Shown one piece after another: positions 36,853-47,434 of a DNA stretch of 64,000 nt. The notes beneath the pieces were generated by a model. That model was not told the DNA's origin. It saw only the letters and a list, made by a program, of their open reading frames with translations, and searched no databases. Made by a program: the position numbers and the translations under genes. How positions within the stretch are numbered: the stretch's first letter is position 1; each line of letters opens with the position of its first letter. This DNA comes from Austropuccinia psidii (Eukaryota > Basidiomycota > Pucciniomycetes > Pucciniales > Sphaerophragmiaceae), in NCBI GenBank assembly GCA_023105745.1, contig JALGQZ010000015.1:2668999-2732998 (forward strand). Reading direction: 5' to 3'.

Positions 36853-37680
36853 TATCAGCCTGTGACTCAAAAACAGATAAAAAGAATGACATAAAAATAC
36901 CATAATCTATTTAAAATTTAAGATAATATACTAAAAATAGAGCCAAGAGAACTGGGATTATAAGATAATATATCTGAAACGTAAATTTTACTTCTTTTTT
37001 CAAGTAAAAAAAATAATCTGAATCAACAAAGATTTAACAAAGCTATGGAGGTATATGTTCATCCAAGCTAATGAAGCTATAAACTGTATCCATATAGAAG
37101 GTAAGACTTCCTCTTCTAGAATATACCACTTTTACATGGGTTCATTGGAAGCTGACTGAGCTATTTCCTACTCAATAATATAGAGCCAAATCAAACTGAA
37201 AATGTTACCACTCATTCAGATTTGGTATAAATTAACCCAAACCCACTGAAGAGGTTTTTTCTGTGTTTTCTATTGATAAGAGCTATTAAGCAATGTAAGA
37301 AATCTCTTTGTATTAATCCCACAACAAGATCTAGTATTTGAAACCCCTGGAGTAATCTAAATGGACCCAACTCTACTTTGATGTTCAGGAGGACTTATAA
37401 ATACTATTAAAAATATGTGATAATTTCAAATATTTGGATGGATAATTTAATCATGACAATGTTAAACCCCATATCTCAAAAGCTTATTGAGATATCATGG
37501 GTATAGGGTTTCCTATAGATTTTCTAGAATTAATTATAATCATAAATTAATGAACACAGAATTGGAGGACTCATTATTGATTCAATTATTTCCAGTTATA
37601 CTATTAAGATAGTAAGAGTTGACTGAGATATCTGTGGCAGATCTTATTCAAGTTTCTATACAGATCATCAGAAAAATAAT
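36853..37680 (+). repeat. Probable degenerate family C LTR, 5' part
   Basis: The start TATCAGCCTGTGACTCAAAA, then CATAAAAATACCATAA, follows the start of the C1 LTR at 58147. Weaker similarity continues (TTAATCATGACAATGT near 37445 against TTAATGATAACCATGT near 58757). It ends where the solo family B LTR is inserted. Confidence 0.45.
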
Positions 37681-37685
37681 AAAGT
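37681..37685. repeat. Target-site duplication AAAGT of the solo LTR (left)
   Basis: AAAGT here and at 39712-39716 flank the TGTAAGG...CTCACA ends of the LTR exactly. Confidence 0.93.
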
Positions 37686-39711
37686 TGTAAGGTTTGACTA
37701 TGAAACAATAAGTAAAAATTACTAATTTATTACTTATTGCACTCTGAATGTCCTTATAATTGAAATAAATAAGATTAAAATAATAATAATAATAAAGAAA
37801 TATTATTATTATGGCGTAAAAATATTATATTATTAATTAAATATAATAATATAATTGATATTATATGAAATTATAATATTATAAATAATATATTAATATA
37901 AAATAATTAATATATTAAAAAGCTCTTTATTATTGTTACCAACAAATAATAAAGGCGTAAAAAATTGTTTTTTATTAATAAAAAACAATTAATAACAATA
38001 ATATTACTAATATTAAAGTTATGAATTAATATAAATACTATTTATATTAATTAAAGAATTATTAAGAGAGTAATAATAGAGAAATTATTATAATAAGAGA
38101 AAATAACCTACTTTTAACACTTAATATAATAATTTTGAAGTATTTTACGCCAAAAAATATAAATACAACTTTTTCAAATTGTATTTACAATAAAAATGAA
38201 GAAAATTACAAATTATTCTGGATTTTTACGTGGAAATGAGTTATTAGAGAGATTTTTAACAAAAACAATTAAATAAATGATTTAATCACGTCAAAATAGA
38301 TGATTATAGCAAGGTGGTCTTTGGTATTTAATAATATAACAGTTTTATATATAAAGAATAAAGAAATTACCTTTTATTTAATTGATTTAATGTTTTTGAT
38401 GCGTCTGAGGGGAAAATAGAGTAAAAAGAGCTCTATTTATAGTAAATACCTCCCTCCTAGAGTCCAACAGGCTTCTAGTAGACGTGTACTGATCATATCC
38501 ACTGGAATTGATCAATATTTTAAGGTTTGGAGATGATTACATCATTATCAAACCATATTACATCATTATTACACCATTATTTAGAGCTATCACTATAACT
38601 CTAAAGTTGATGACATCAGAGGCTTGGCAGAACCCCAAATTTCGTGGATTTTATTAGTTTTAATCATAAACTAATAGTATTCACCAATTTTATCACTCTT
38701 AAGACTGTTAAACTTAATTTAAGGTTACAGTATGTGATCATAACAGCTCAATTTAAGCTCAAACTTTGATCCTCAATAACTTTTAAGGTTTTCACGCTAC
38801 AGCAATTCAGAGAGTGAATTCTGATAGCCTGACATAACCTCATTATGCTGCCAAGAGCTTTTCATTACATCATCAAAACTCTAATTTTGATGATTTTTCT
38901 TGTAACTCATCTTTTCTGTCGAAATTCAATATTTTAAACTTCAAACCTTGAATTCAGGGGGTTATACCCTGAATTTAATAATAAAAATTACGTCATTCTT
39001 CTCGAATAAACTAGTAGAATCCAACTGTATACTTTTTTTTAAGTTTGGACTACTTTCACAACAAAGTGGTCAACAGCTCTGTTGATTTTTATCAATATTT
39101 CCTCATAAGTCTTAACCTTGTTTATAATTTGCAAAATAAAGTTCATATCTGTGTTCTTACAGTAATTACGTGGTAACTTTATTTTTGGTTCATCATTCTA
39201 GCATGTATAGTTTAGAAGATATTAGCTATGATCACTGAATATATGCGTTGACCAAAAAAGTGCATATATTCAGGATAATTCCTTAAGTATTGATTTTGGG
39301 AATTAGCTTATTAATTGTTTTATATGTGGATTTTTGTGGGGAATCCACTGGTACAATTTATTCCACATGTTGTTTCATTAGTTTCTGAGATAAATAAGGT
39401 TTTATGGTTTTTATAAGGTATTATACCTTATAATTCCTTAAATATTGACTTTACAGATATGCCATAAAAGTGGTATATGTGTATTTTTCCATGGGGAATC
39501 CAATTGTATAATTTAATTTACATGTTGATTCATTGGTTTTTAAGTTAAACCAATTTTTATACCAATTTATGGTATTTTTTGTATATTTAAGTAATTATTC
39601 TTAATGTATATTTATTCTAAGTAATTTTAATATAATTATATTAAAGTTATATTTATTCTGAGTCTTTTTTGTGACCTTATTGGGTATGTGGTCATATCTC
39701 AAAGGCTCACA
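37686..39711 (-). repeat. Solo family B LTR
   Basis: A 2026-bp LTR alone, in the same orientation as the B1 LTRs and clearly diverged from them. The exact 5-bp duplication shows that a whole element inserted and was later reduced by recombination between its LTRs. At 39573-39582 it contains one copy of TATTTTTTGT, the unit of the array at 42211. Confidence 0.93.
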
Positions 39712-39716
39712 AAAGT
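39712..39716. repeat. Target-site duplication AAAGT of the solo LTR (right)
   Basis: Partner of 37681-37685. Confidence 0.93.
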
Positions 39717-40184
39717 CCTCCTGTCCCTATACCTTACTTATAAGAAAAGAAAAGATAAAACATGGGAATGAAAAACTCTTCAAGAGCTAAGATTATTTAT
39801 CATTCTTTTCCCTCTATTTTTTAAGGTAGCTGAGACACCTTGGATTAAATATTTTCAAGACACAATTTAGCATGAAAATATTGTATCCGCTGACACCCTT
39901 CATCTTAAAATTAAAAGTCAAAAAATATCAATGAATGTCCAAAATTATCAATAAGAATATTTTGTAAAGCTTTGTACAGATATAAAAATATGATAGGGCA
40001 TAAGAGTGCTGATGTACCCCAATGGTGTTTTCACCATGTATGTATGGAGATCTACAATTTTAAGATTTAATAAATTTCCAAAGAGTATTTCTTCCTTAAT
40101 TGAGGCCATGATGGGGTTTTTAAAGCCACATGTGGGCTCCTAGATGTGGAAATTTTGACTTCTGGGGAGCTATCTTTTTGATTA
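39717..40184. other. Unassigned AT-rich DNA between two LTRs
   Basis: Continues the sequence into which the solo LTR inserted. I see no gene. It could be the rest of the degenerate LTR that begins at 36853, but the match is not convincing. Confidence 0.4.
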
Positions 40185-43100
40185 TATAAGGTTTGTCTAT
40201 GGAACTATTGATAATAGCAACAAATATCAAGAGTACTATGATTGGCCTCAGTAGAAAATAGAATATAATTGAATATTATAGCTACAAATTGATATAATTA
40301 TTAAAAATAATTATATAAAAAAAGAATTCAATTATTATTAAATAAATTAAAAATATTTTTTTTTGATAATCATTCTATTATTATTATAGTCACTGACAGT
40401 TATAGTAATAAGAATGTATAAAGCTCTTAATGAGACAATTATACATGGAAAATCATAATATTTAACCACTTAAAAAATAATATCAATATTACTTATATAA
40501 GACATATCATGCACACTGTGCAAAGATAAATCTGATAGAAAAATTCTATAGAAAAAACTAATACTAGATAAAAAATATATAGACTCTTAGAGAAAGCTTA
40601 CTTATAATTTTCATTTAGTACAACAAGTCAAACAACAACAGTTATTATATTAAGTAATGTTTATAAGTGAAAAAACCCCAAAATTCAATATTTTAAAAGA
40701 AAAACATCTTTTTATTATAAAAAAAATAAGATTCATGAGTTTTTAAGAGGAATTTGTGGATTTGAAAGATATTTAAAGACAATAATGTTATATACTAAAA
40801 TATATTATTGATGATTAAAACAATAATCTAATTTCTATGTTTTTGATTCTTGAATTTAAGGTTAATAAAGAAGAAGATGCTTAATAAATACTTTAATAAT
40901 GAGACTTTATATTTAATTAAACTTTACCTGTTTTAATTTCTAATATTATTGGAATGAAAATTTGTTATTGGAAAAAACAGTGATGTGAAGGCACTTTTTA
41001 TGCCTGCAGAGTAGCTCTCATGATTAATAATAGATATAGAGGGCATGCTCCAATTGAAACTGAAAAACAATGCTTAAAAATAAGATTCTTAATTTAAGGT
41101 AGCTTATTTTTAATTCCAATTTAAAGCTTCCAGTGTTATTCTTAGCTCCAAGTAACTTTAATCCTCTTCTGGATTATATATTTTAAGCTTAAATATAAAA
41201 TAACTTCATTTATATTAAATTTGATCACATGAACAACTGAAAAATAAAGTTTCAAGCAGAAATACCTTGAACTGGATTGTCAATTATTTCTCAAGAAATC
41301 TTAATTTTATTTCAAAATAATTAAAGAAGTTAATTTCAAGGATAATTATAAATTGAAGCTGCTTAGAAAAGAAACTGAAAATCTAGGGTATACACAGATA
41401 ACATTGAATTTTAAGCTGTGTGAAATCTTCAGCCAAATCCATTAAGAGTTAAATTTCTAATAAATTTTTCAAGGTATTGCTATTTTTCCACCTAAAATAC
41501 CAATACACACCAAACCTTAACTTTTGATAAGGCTTTAACACTTATACCCTTAAATTTTTAAGTTTGTTTAAGCTTTGACAGTTCATAAAATCACAATTAC
41601 AAGCTTGCATATTGGGATTTACCCTTTGGCAGCTTGAAAGTCCAGTCTGAATTGGGATAAAACCAGTTCAAACTTTAAAGCTGGATAAAAGTCTAATCTT
41701 AAAGTTTAAATAAGGTTGAAAATCCTCCAATACCGGTGGAAAACATTAATAGAGTTCTTCCAGCTCCCAAAAGCTGGGTAATCCAGCTCTATTTGGTCTT
41801 TTTCCAGTCCCACCTATCTGCATGGTTTTTGTACTTTTATTTATTTAAAGCCATACTATGGCCATAAACCACTTTTAATTGAGCTCACACAGGATTTAAA
41901 TTCCATATGGCAAATCCTTAGCCAATTCAGTAAATACACGCAACACCTCAATTTTAATTAACATATTGGTATGTTTGCATAAAGCTTACACAACTTTGAA
42001 TTTGAGCTTAATTAAGCTTAAGCTTAACAATTTTAAAATATTTTTAGAAAAGTTGCAATTTTCCTGCGAGATTATTAAATCTTCCAATAACATAAGAAAT
42101 ATCCATTTTTGGGTATAACACCCTATGGGTCTACCCTAGGTTGTTTTGGGTGTAGAATCCAAAAATCACATGATAGATATAACTTTGTTTATCCAAAATA
42201 AAGTTAGACTTATTTTTTGTTATTTTTTGTTATTTTTTGTTATTTTTTGTTATTTTTTGTTATTTTTTGTTATTTTTTGTTATTTTTTGTTATTTTTTGT
42301 TATTTTTTGTTATTTTTTGTTATTTTTTGTTATTTTTTGTTATTTTTTGTTATTTTTTGTTATTTTTTGTTATTTTTTGTTATTTTTTGTTATTTTTTGT
42401 TATTTTTTGTTATTTTTTGTTATTTTTTGTTATTTTTTGTTATTTTTTGTTATTTTTTGTTATTTTTTGTTATTTTTTGTTATTTTTTGTTATTTTTTGT
42501 TATTTTTTGTTATTTTTTGTTATTTTTTGTTATTTTTTGTTATTTTTTGTTATTTTTTGTTATTTTTTGTTATTTTTTGTTATTTTTTGTTATTTTTTGT
42601 TATTTTTTGTTATTTTTTGTTATTTTTTGTTATTTTTTGTTATTTTTTGTTATTTTTTGTTATTTTTTGTTATTTTTTGTTATTTTTTGTTATTTTTTGT
42701 TATTTTTTGTTATTTTTTGTTATTTTTTGTTATTTTTTGTTATTTTTTGTTATTTTTTGTTATTTTTTGTTATTTTTTGTTATTTTTTGTTATTTTTTGT
42801 TATTTTTTGTTATTTTTTGTTATTTTTTGTTATTTTTTGTTATTTTTTGTTATTTTTTGTTATTTTTTGTTATTTTTTGTTATTTTTTGTTATTTTTTGT
42901 TATTTTTTGTTATTTTTTGTTATTTTTTGTTATTTTTTGTTATTTTTTGTTATTTTTTGTTATTTTTTGTTATTTTTTGTTATTTTTTGTTATTTTTTGT
43001 TATTTTTTGTTATTTTTTGTTATTTTTTGTTATTTTTTGTTATTTTTTGTTATTTTTTGTTATTTTTTGTTATTTTTTGTTATTTTTTGTTATTTTTTGT

Positions 43101-44083
43101 TATTTTTTGTTATTTTTTGTTATTTTTTGTTATTTTTTGTTATTTTTTGTTATTTTTTGTTATTTTTTGTTATTTTTTGTTATTTTTTGTTATTTTTTGT
43201 TATTTTTTGTTATTTTTTGTTATTTTTTGTTATTTTTTGTTATTTTTTGTTATTTTTTGTTATTTTTTGTTATTTTTTGTTATTTTTTGTTATTTTTTGT
43301 TATTTTTTGTTATTTTTTGTTATTTTTTGTTATTTTTTGTTATTTTTTGTTATTTTTTGTTATTTTTTGTTATTTTTTGTTATTTTTTGTTATTTTTTGT
43401 TATTTTTTGTTATTTTTTGTTATTTTTTGTTATTTTTTGTTATTTTTTGTTATTTTTTGTTATTTTTTGTTATTTTTTGTTATTTTTTGTTATTTTTTGT
43501 TATTTTTTGTTATTTTTTGTTATTTTTTGTTATTTTTTGTTATTTTTTGTTATTTTTTGTTATTTTTTGTTATTTTTTGTTATTTTTTGTTATTTTTTGT
43601 TATTTTTTGTTATTTTTTGTTATTTTTTGTTATTTTTTGTTATTTTTTGTTATTTTTTGTTATTTTTTGTTATTTTTTGTTATTTTTTGTTATTTTTTGT
43701 TATTTTTTGTTATTTTTTGTTATTTTTTGTTATTTTTTGTTATTTTTTGTTATTTTTTGTTATTTTTTGTTATTTTTTGTTATTTTTTGTTATTTTTTGT
43801 TATTTTTTGTTATTTTTTGTTATTTTTTGTTATTTTTTGTTATTTTTTGTTATTTTTTGTTATTTTTTGTTATTTTTTGTTATTTTTTGTTATTTTTTGT
43901 TATTTTTTGTTATTTTTTGTTATTTTTTGTTATTTTTTGTTATTTTTTGTTATTTTTTGTTATTTTTTGTTATTTTTTGTTATTTTTTGTTATTTTTTGT
44001 TATTTTTTGTTTTTTTTAAATCAACTGTATAAAAAGTCATTTGTGGCCTTATGGGTATGTCATACATATCTCACAGGCTCACA
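40185..44083 (-). repeat. 3' LTR of B2, enlarged by a decamer array
   Basis: It starts TATAAGGTTTGTCTATGGAAC, against TGTAAGGTTTGACTATGAAAC in B1. It ends with GGCCTTATGGGTATGTCAT...GGCTCACA before a B2 polypurine tract. Without the 1800-bp array the length is 2099 bp, close to the 1930-2026 bp of other family B LTRs. The middle is strongly diverged. Confidence 0.65.
42211..44010. repeat. 180 perfect copies of a 10-bp unit TATTTTTTGT
   Basis: Every 10-bp block from 42211 to 44010 is identical, giving 1800 bp without a single variant. The left flank is AAAGTTAGACT and the right flank TTTTTTTAAATC. The unit occurs once at the equivalent LTR place in the solo LTR (39573-39582). Because 30 bases encode ten stop-free codons, all three plus frames stay open (FVIFCYFLLF repeats); these are not genes. 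Confidence 0.98.
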
Positions 44084-44095
44084 TTTCCACCCACC
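44084..44095 (-). other. Polypurine tract of B2
   Basis: On the minus strand GGTGGGTGGAAA directly precedes the LTR end at 44083, as in B1. Confidence 0.6.
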
Positions 44096-44229
44096 AAGAA
44101 AAATTGCACTAAAATCTTTCATTTAATAGTATACTCCCAATTGAATTGGGGGTGGTATAAGTCACTGTCCAACCCCTCTACTGATAATTTCAAGTAATAA
44201 AAGAACACAATTCAAAATTTTGATTGAGG

Positions 44230-45912
44230 AATTGGTATTCTCTCATGTCTGAATCTTCTCAGAATCTTTTAGCAATCATGTCCTTTACTTTCTGAAAGCC
44301 ACACATCTTCATGTTGTGGGTTTCTGTATCTGACTAATTATTCTCTTTCATTTTTTCCCCCAAGTCTTCTTTCTTTCAAGACTTTCAGCACCTTTTTCTC
44401 TTCACTTTGATCAATTTCTGGTACTTTTACGGGTGTTTTATTTCTTCAAGGAAATAATTCCTTATCACTTGAAGTGTAATGCTTTACAATTCTGATAGGG
44501 AAAGTCAGATACTTACTTTCCAATGCTTCTGAAAGTTCTACTTGTACCGCATTTGTCCCATGAAGGGATTTAATAATAAATTGTCTTTCAAAGGGATCTT
44601 TCCGATTCTTTTGGTCTTTAATATTATTCAAGCTCAAGGCTGAAACTATTTCAAAGTCCCCTACTTTTGATTCTGGGGTTTTATGACTTTTATACCACTT
44701 TTGTTTAGATTATTCAAAGGTATCAGTTATGCTTTGATTTGCATGTTGCCTCACTTTCTCAAGCAAATATTTTAAGCTTGAAGCAGTTTGATGTATATCA
44801 AGTAAGTCTTTCTTCAAATTATCAATTGGAAGTTTTGGGCTCCATCCTTTTTCCAATATTGCAGAAGTTTTCCTGTTGAAGCATGAATAGCAGTCTTGTA
44901 GGCTAATTACAATGCTGGTATAAGTTTAAACCAATCATGAATAAATCCATAAGAGTATTCAAACTCCAGGCCATAAGCACAAAATCTTCTGATCATGTTC
45001 TTAAGGGTCTAAATCATTCTTTCAGCTAATCCATCAGTTTGTGGATGCTAAAATGTTGAGAATGATAGTTTTTTACCCAAAATATTATGTAAATTTGTCC
45101 ATAAGGCTGATGTAAATTTTGGGTCTCTATCACTAATAATTTTTTTGAAGAGACCATTATGAGATATTACCCGTTCCAAATTAAAAGAGCTGTATCCATA
45201 GCTGTTTCATCTTCATGACATGGTAAAAAGATTGGTGTTTTTCTGTACCTGTCTAAAATAACAAGACATGCATTGTAGCTCTTTTCACCACCAGGTGGTA
45301 AGGCAGTTACCCAATTCATATGTAGAACTTCCCATGGGGTAATTGGTTCTTGGATATGAGTCATTAATCCAAATATTTTACCAGTAGCTTTATTGGCTAA
45401 TTGAAACCTGTCACAACTATGACAGTATTTAATGACAACTTTTCTTCAAGATGGCCACCAAGCACAAGTCTTAATAGTTTCCATTGTTCTGTCTTCAGAC
45501 AGATATCCAGAATATGTTTTTTCATGGTGCTCTGGTCATATTGTGTTAATTGAAATTCTACTGCATAAGACCATTACACATGTGTCTTTAGACCTATGAT
45601 ACAAGATACCATTAAATAAATGGAATCTTCCATTATAATATGATGTTTTCCATAGATAATCTAAAGAATTAGCCAAAGCTGTATCCTCAAAATATCTATC
45701 AATTAGGTAAGTAAGAATATGGCAATCATGATCTTTATTATAGATTTCTCTCACTTCAAAGAAATCTGTTCCCACATCTGTGATGTTAATTCCTGCAGCT
45801 GGAATTTGAGGTTCTGCACTTGCAGTGACATAAGCAGGATCTTAAGGTGTATTGGCTAATGCCCATATACTAAAGAAATTAGCATTCTTGTGAATATTGT
45901 CATCTCTATTTA
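44230..45912 (-). pseudogene. B2 pol, distal copy: RNase H end, integrase, chromodomain
   Basis: Recognisable pieces on the minus strand: RNase H/integrase linker with ITDVGT near 45780 and 45775-45536 ([19 protein letters not shown]), integrase core 45364-45167 (MNWVTALPPGGEKSYN), the second Asp block near 45120, the Glu block near 45020, the C-terminal segment 44637-44446 (HGTNAVQVELSEAL), and a chromodomain-like end with one stop (LVRYRNPQHEDVW, about 44340-44280). Several shifts and stops interrupt it. It continues across A4 at 55083-55265. Confidence 0.8.
45908..45912. repeat. Target-site duplication ATTTA of A4 (left)
   Basis: ATTTA precedes TGTCACAG at 45913 and recurs at 55083-55087 after CTGTGACA. 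Confidence 0.93.
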
Positions 45913-46654
45913 TGTCACAGCCAAGGAGGCAGGGGCATTACCAATCATCTTCAACAATCATTACCTCATTGGTACCCTTCAAAACCCAATCAGCAACAAT
46001 CATTATTTCTTGGATACCCTTCAAAACCCAATCAGCAAGGGGGTTTCATTCTACATTCTCCAAATACAGTTTCATACAGGCAAGACCCAAATACAGGATT
46101 CACCAAATACAGGCCTTTCATCAATACAGGCACAAATACCTGTATTGACTGTATAACCTGTATTGGATTCACCAATACAGGATCCAATCCCACATACAGG
46201 CCAGTATCTCAACACTCAAACTCCAAGGCTGGTATTTCTCACATATACCAGCCCCTCTTCATCCGCCTGGGGGTTTTTCCCCCAGTTAATTAAAATATTG
46301 AATTTATTATTTAATATTATTTTATTTCTCATTTAAGAAATATTATTTTATTAATTATTAAGTTAGTCTTTGCCTTCCCTCACCTGTTCAGTAGAGTCCT
46401 GGTGGCCATATCCTTTATTAATCCTTTTCTCTTTTCTGAACAGGTTGAAACAGTGGTACAGGATTATTTGTGGTTGGCTCTTTATTATTGCTTTTGTTTT
46501 GTCTCTCTTATCTTTTATGCTTATTATTTTATGACTAGGAATTTATCCTCTTGCTCCATTACTCTTATCATTTGAGTACTCTTCTGAGCCCTCCATAAGT
46601 AAGTCTGTTCACTGAGTGCCCGGCCCTCTTCATTTTAGAAGAGCCCCTGTGACA
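45913..46654 (+). repeat. 5' LTR of A4
   Basis: A 742-bp LTR with perfect 8-bp terminal inverted repeats, TGTCACAG and CTGTGACA. Its first ~300 bp differ completely from the A2/A3 LTRs while the rest aligns. The U3 part holds at least eight ATACAGG/CCTGTAT words and a repeated ACCCTTCAAAACCCAATCAG. The core has GGCTGGTA...TATACCAGCC and the perfect hairpin CTGGGGG-TTTTT-CCCCCAG. Confidence 0.95.
46284..46297 (+). promoter_or_regulatory. Self-primer motif in the A4 LTR
   Basis: AGTTAATTAAAATA is the exact reverse complement of 46656-46669, one base after the LTR end. It follows directly on a perfect hairpin and lies ~40 bases after an ATATA box. I infer that it is the RNA 5' end. Confidence 0.5.
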
Positions 46655-47434
46655 TTATTTTAATTAACTCATAATTTCTTCTTCTTCTTTCATTCATTTT
46701 ATTCATTTCTCTCATTCTTCAATTATGATCTTTTCATGATTTTATGATTTTTATGATTTTTATGATTTTTCTCTCTCATCAATTTTCATCTCATTCATTT
46801 CATTCAAATGAAAATTGATTCTCTTTCTCATTTCAAAAATTCTGCTGACCATTTCACTTTATTCTTTATCATTCTCATTCCTCTTTTGTCTGAATTCAGG
46901 TTTTTATCAGGTTTTTTGAGTGGAATTATTTGGGTTAATTGATTCATCATTCAGGGATTTTTATTGATTTGGGGTATTCAGTGATTTTGGTTTTGAAATT
47001 TCTCAAATTTATTGATTGATTCCTCAAGACATTGATTTCACCTCAAGATTTGATTTGACTTTGATTGATTTGATTGATTAACTTGATTTGATTCCTCAAG
47101 ATATCTGATTTATCCTCAAGATTTGATTTGATTTATTGATTTGAATTTGATTCCTCAAGAAAATTGAATTGATTTTGAAGATATTGATTGAATTCCTCAA
47201 GACTTAATTGATTTGATTTTGAATTGACTTGATTTACTTGATTTGACTTATTGATTGAAATTGATTATTCATAAGAATTTCACTTTGTCATCTTCACTCT
47301 TCAAGATTTATTCATATTGATTCACTTCAAGACTATTGATTGATTTCTCAAGTTCATCAAGATTCTCATTTGATTGTTTTGGTCAAGCCTTATTTTATTC
47401 AAAGTATCATCAAGTTTTTATTCATTCTTATTTA
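46655..47434 (+). other. Leader of A4 with primer-binding site
   Basis: Untranslated and rich in TTGATTTGATT and CCTCAAGA words. TATTTTAATTAACT (46656-46669) is complementary to the LTR motif at 46284-46297. An in-frame upstream extension of gag from 47336 exists, but the conserved protein starts at the ATG at 47435 or 47438. Confidence 0.7.

Noticed and set aside
42211..44010. CRISPR-like array
   Set aside because: Pure tandem repeat without spacers, in a eukaryotic genome.
42146..44126. Three overlapping open frames of 600-629 codons encoding FVIFCYFLLF repeats
   Set aside because: They are a by-product of a 10-bp repeat with no stop in any plus frame. There is no independent sign of coding and the unit derives from a non-coding LTR.
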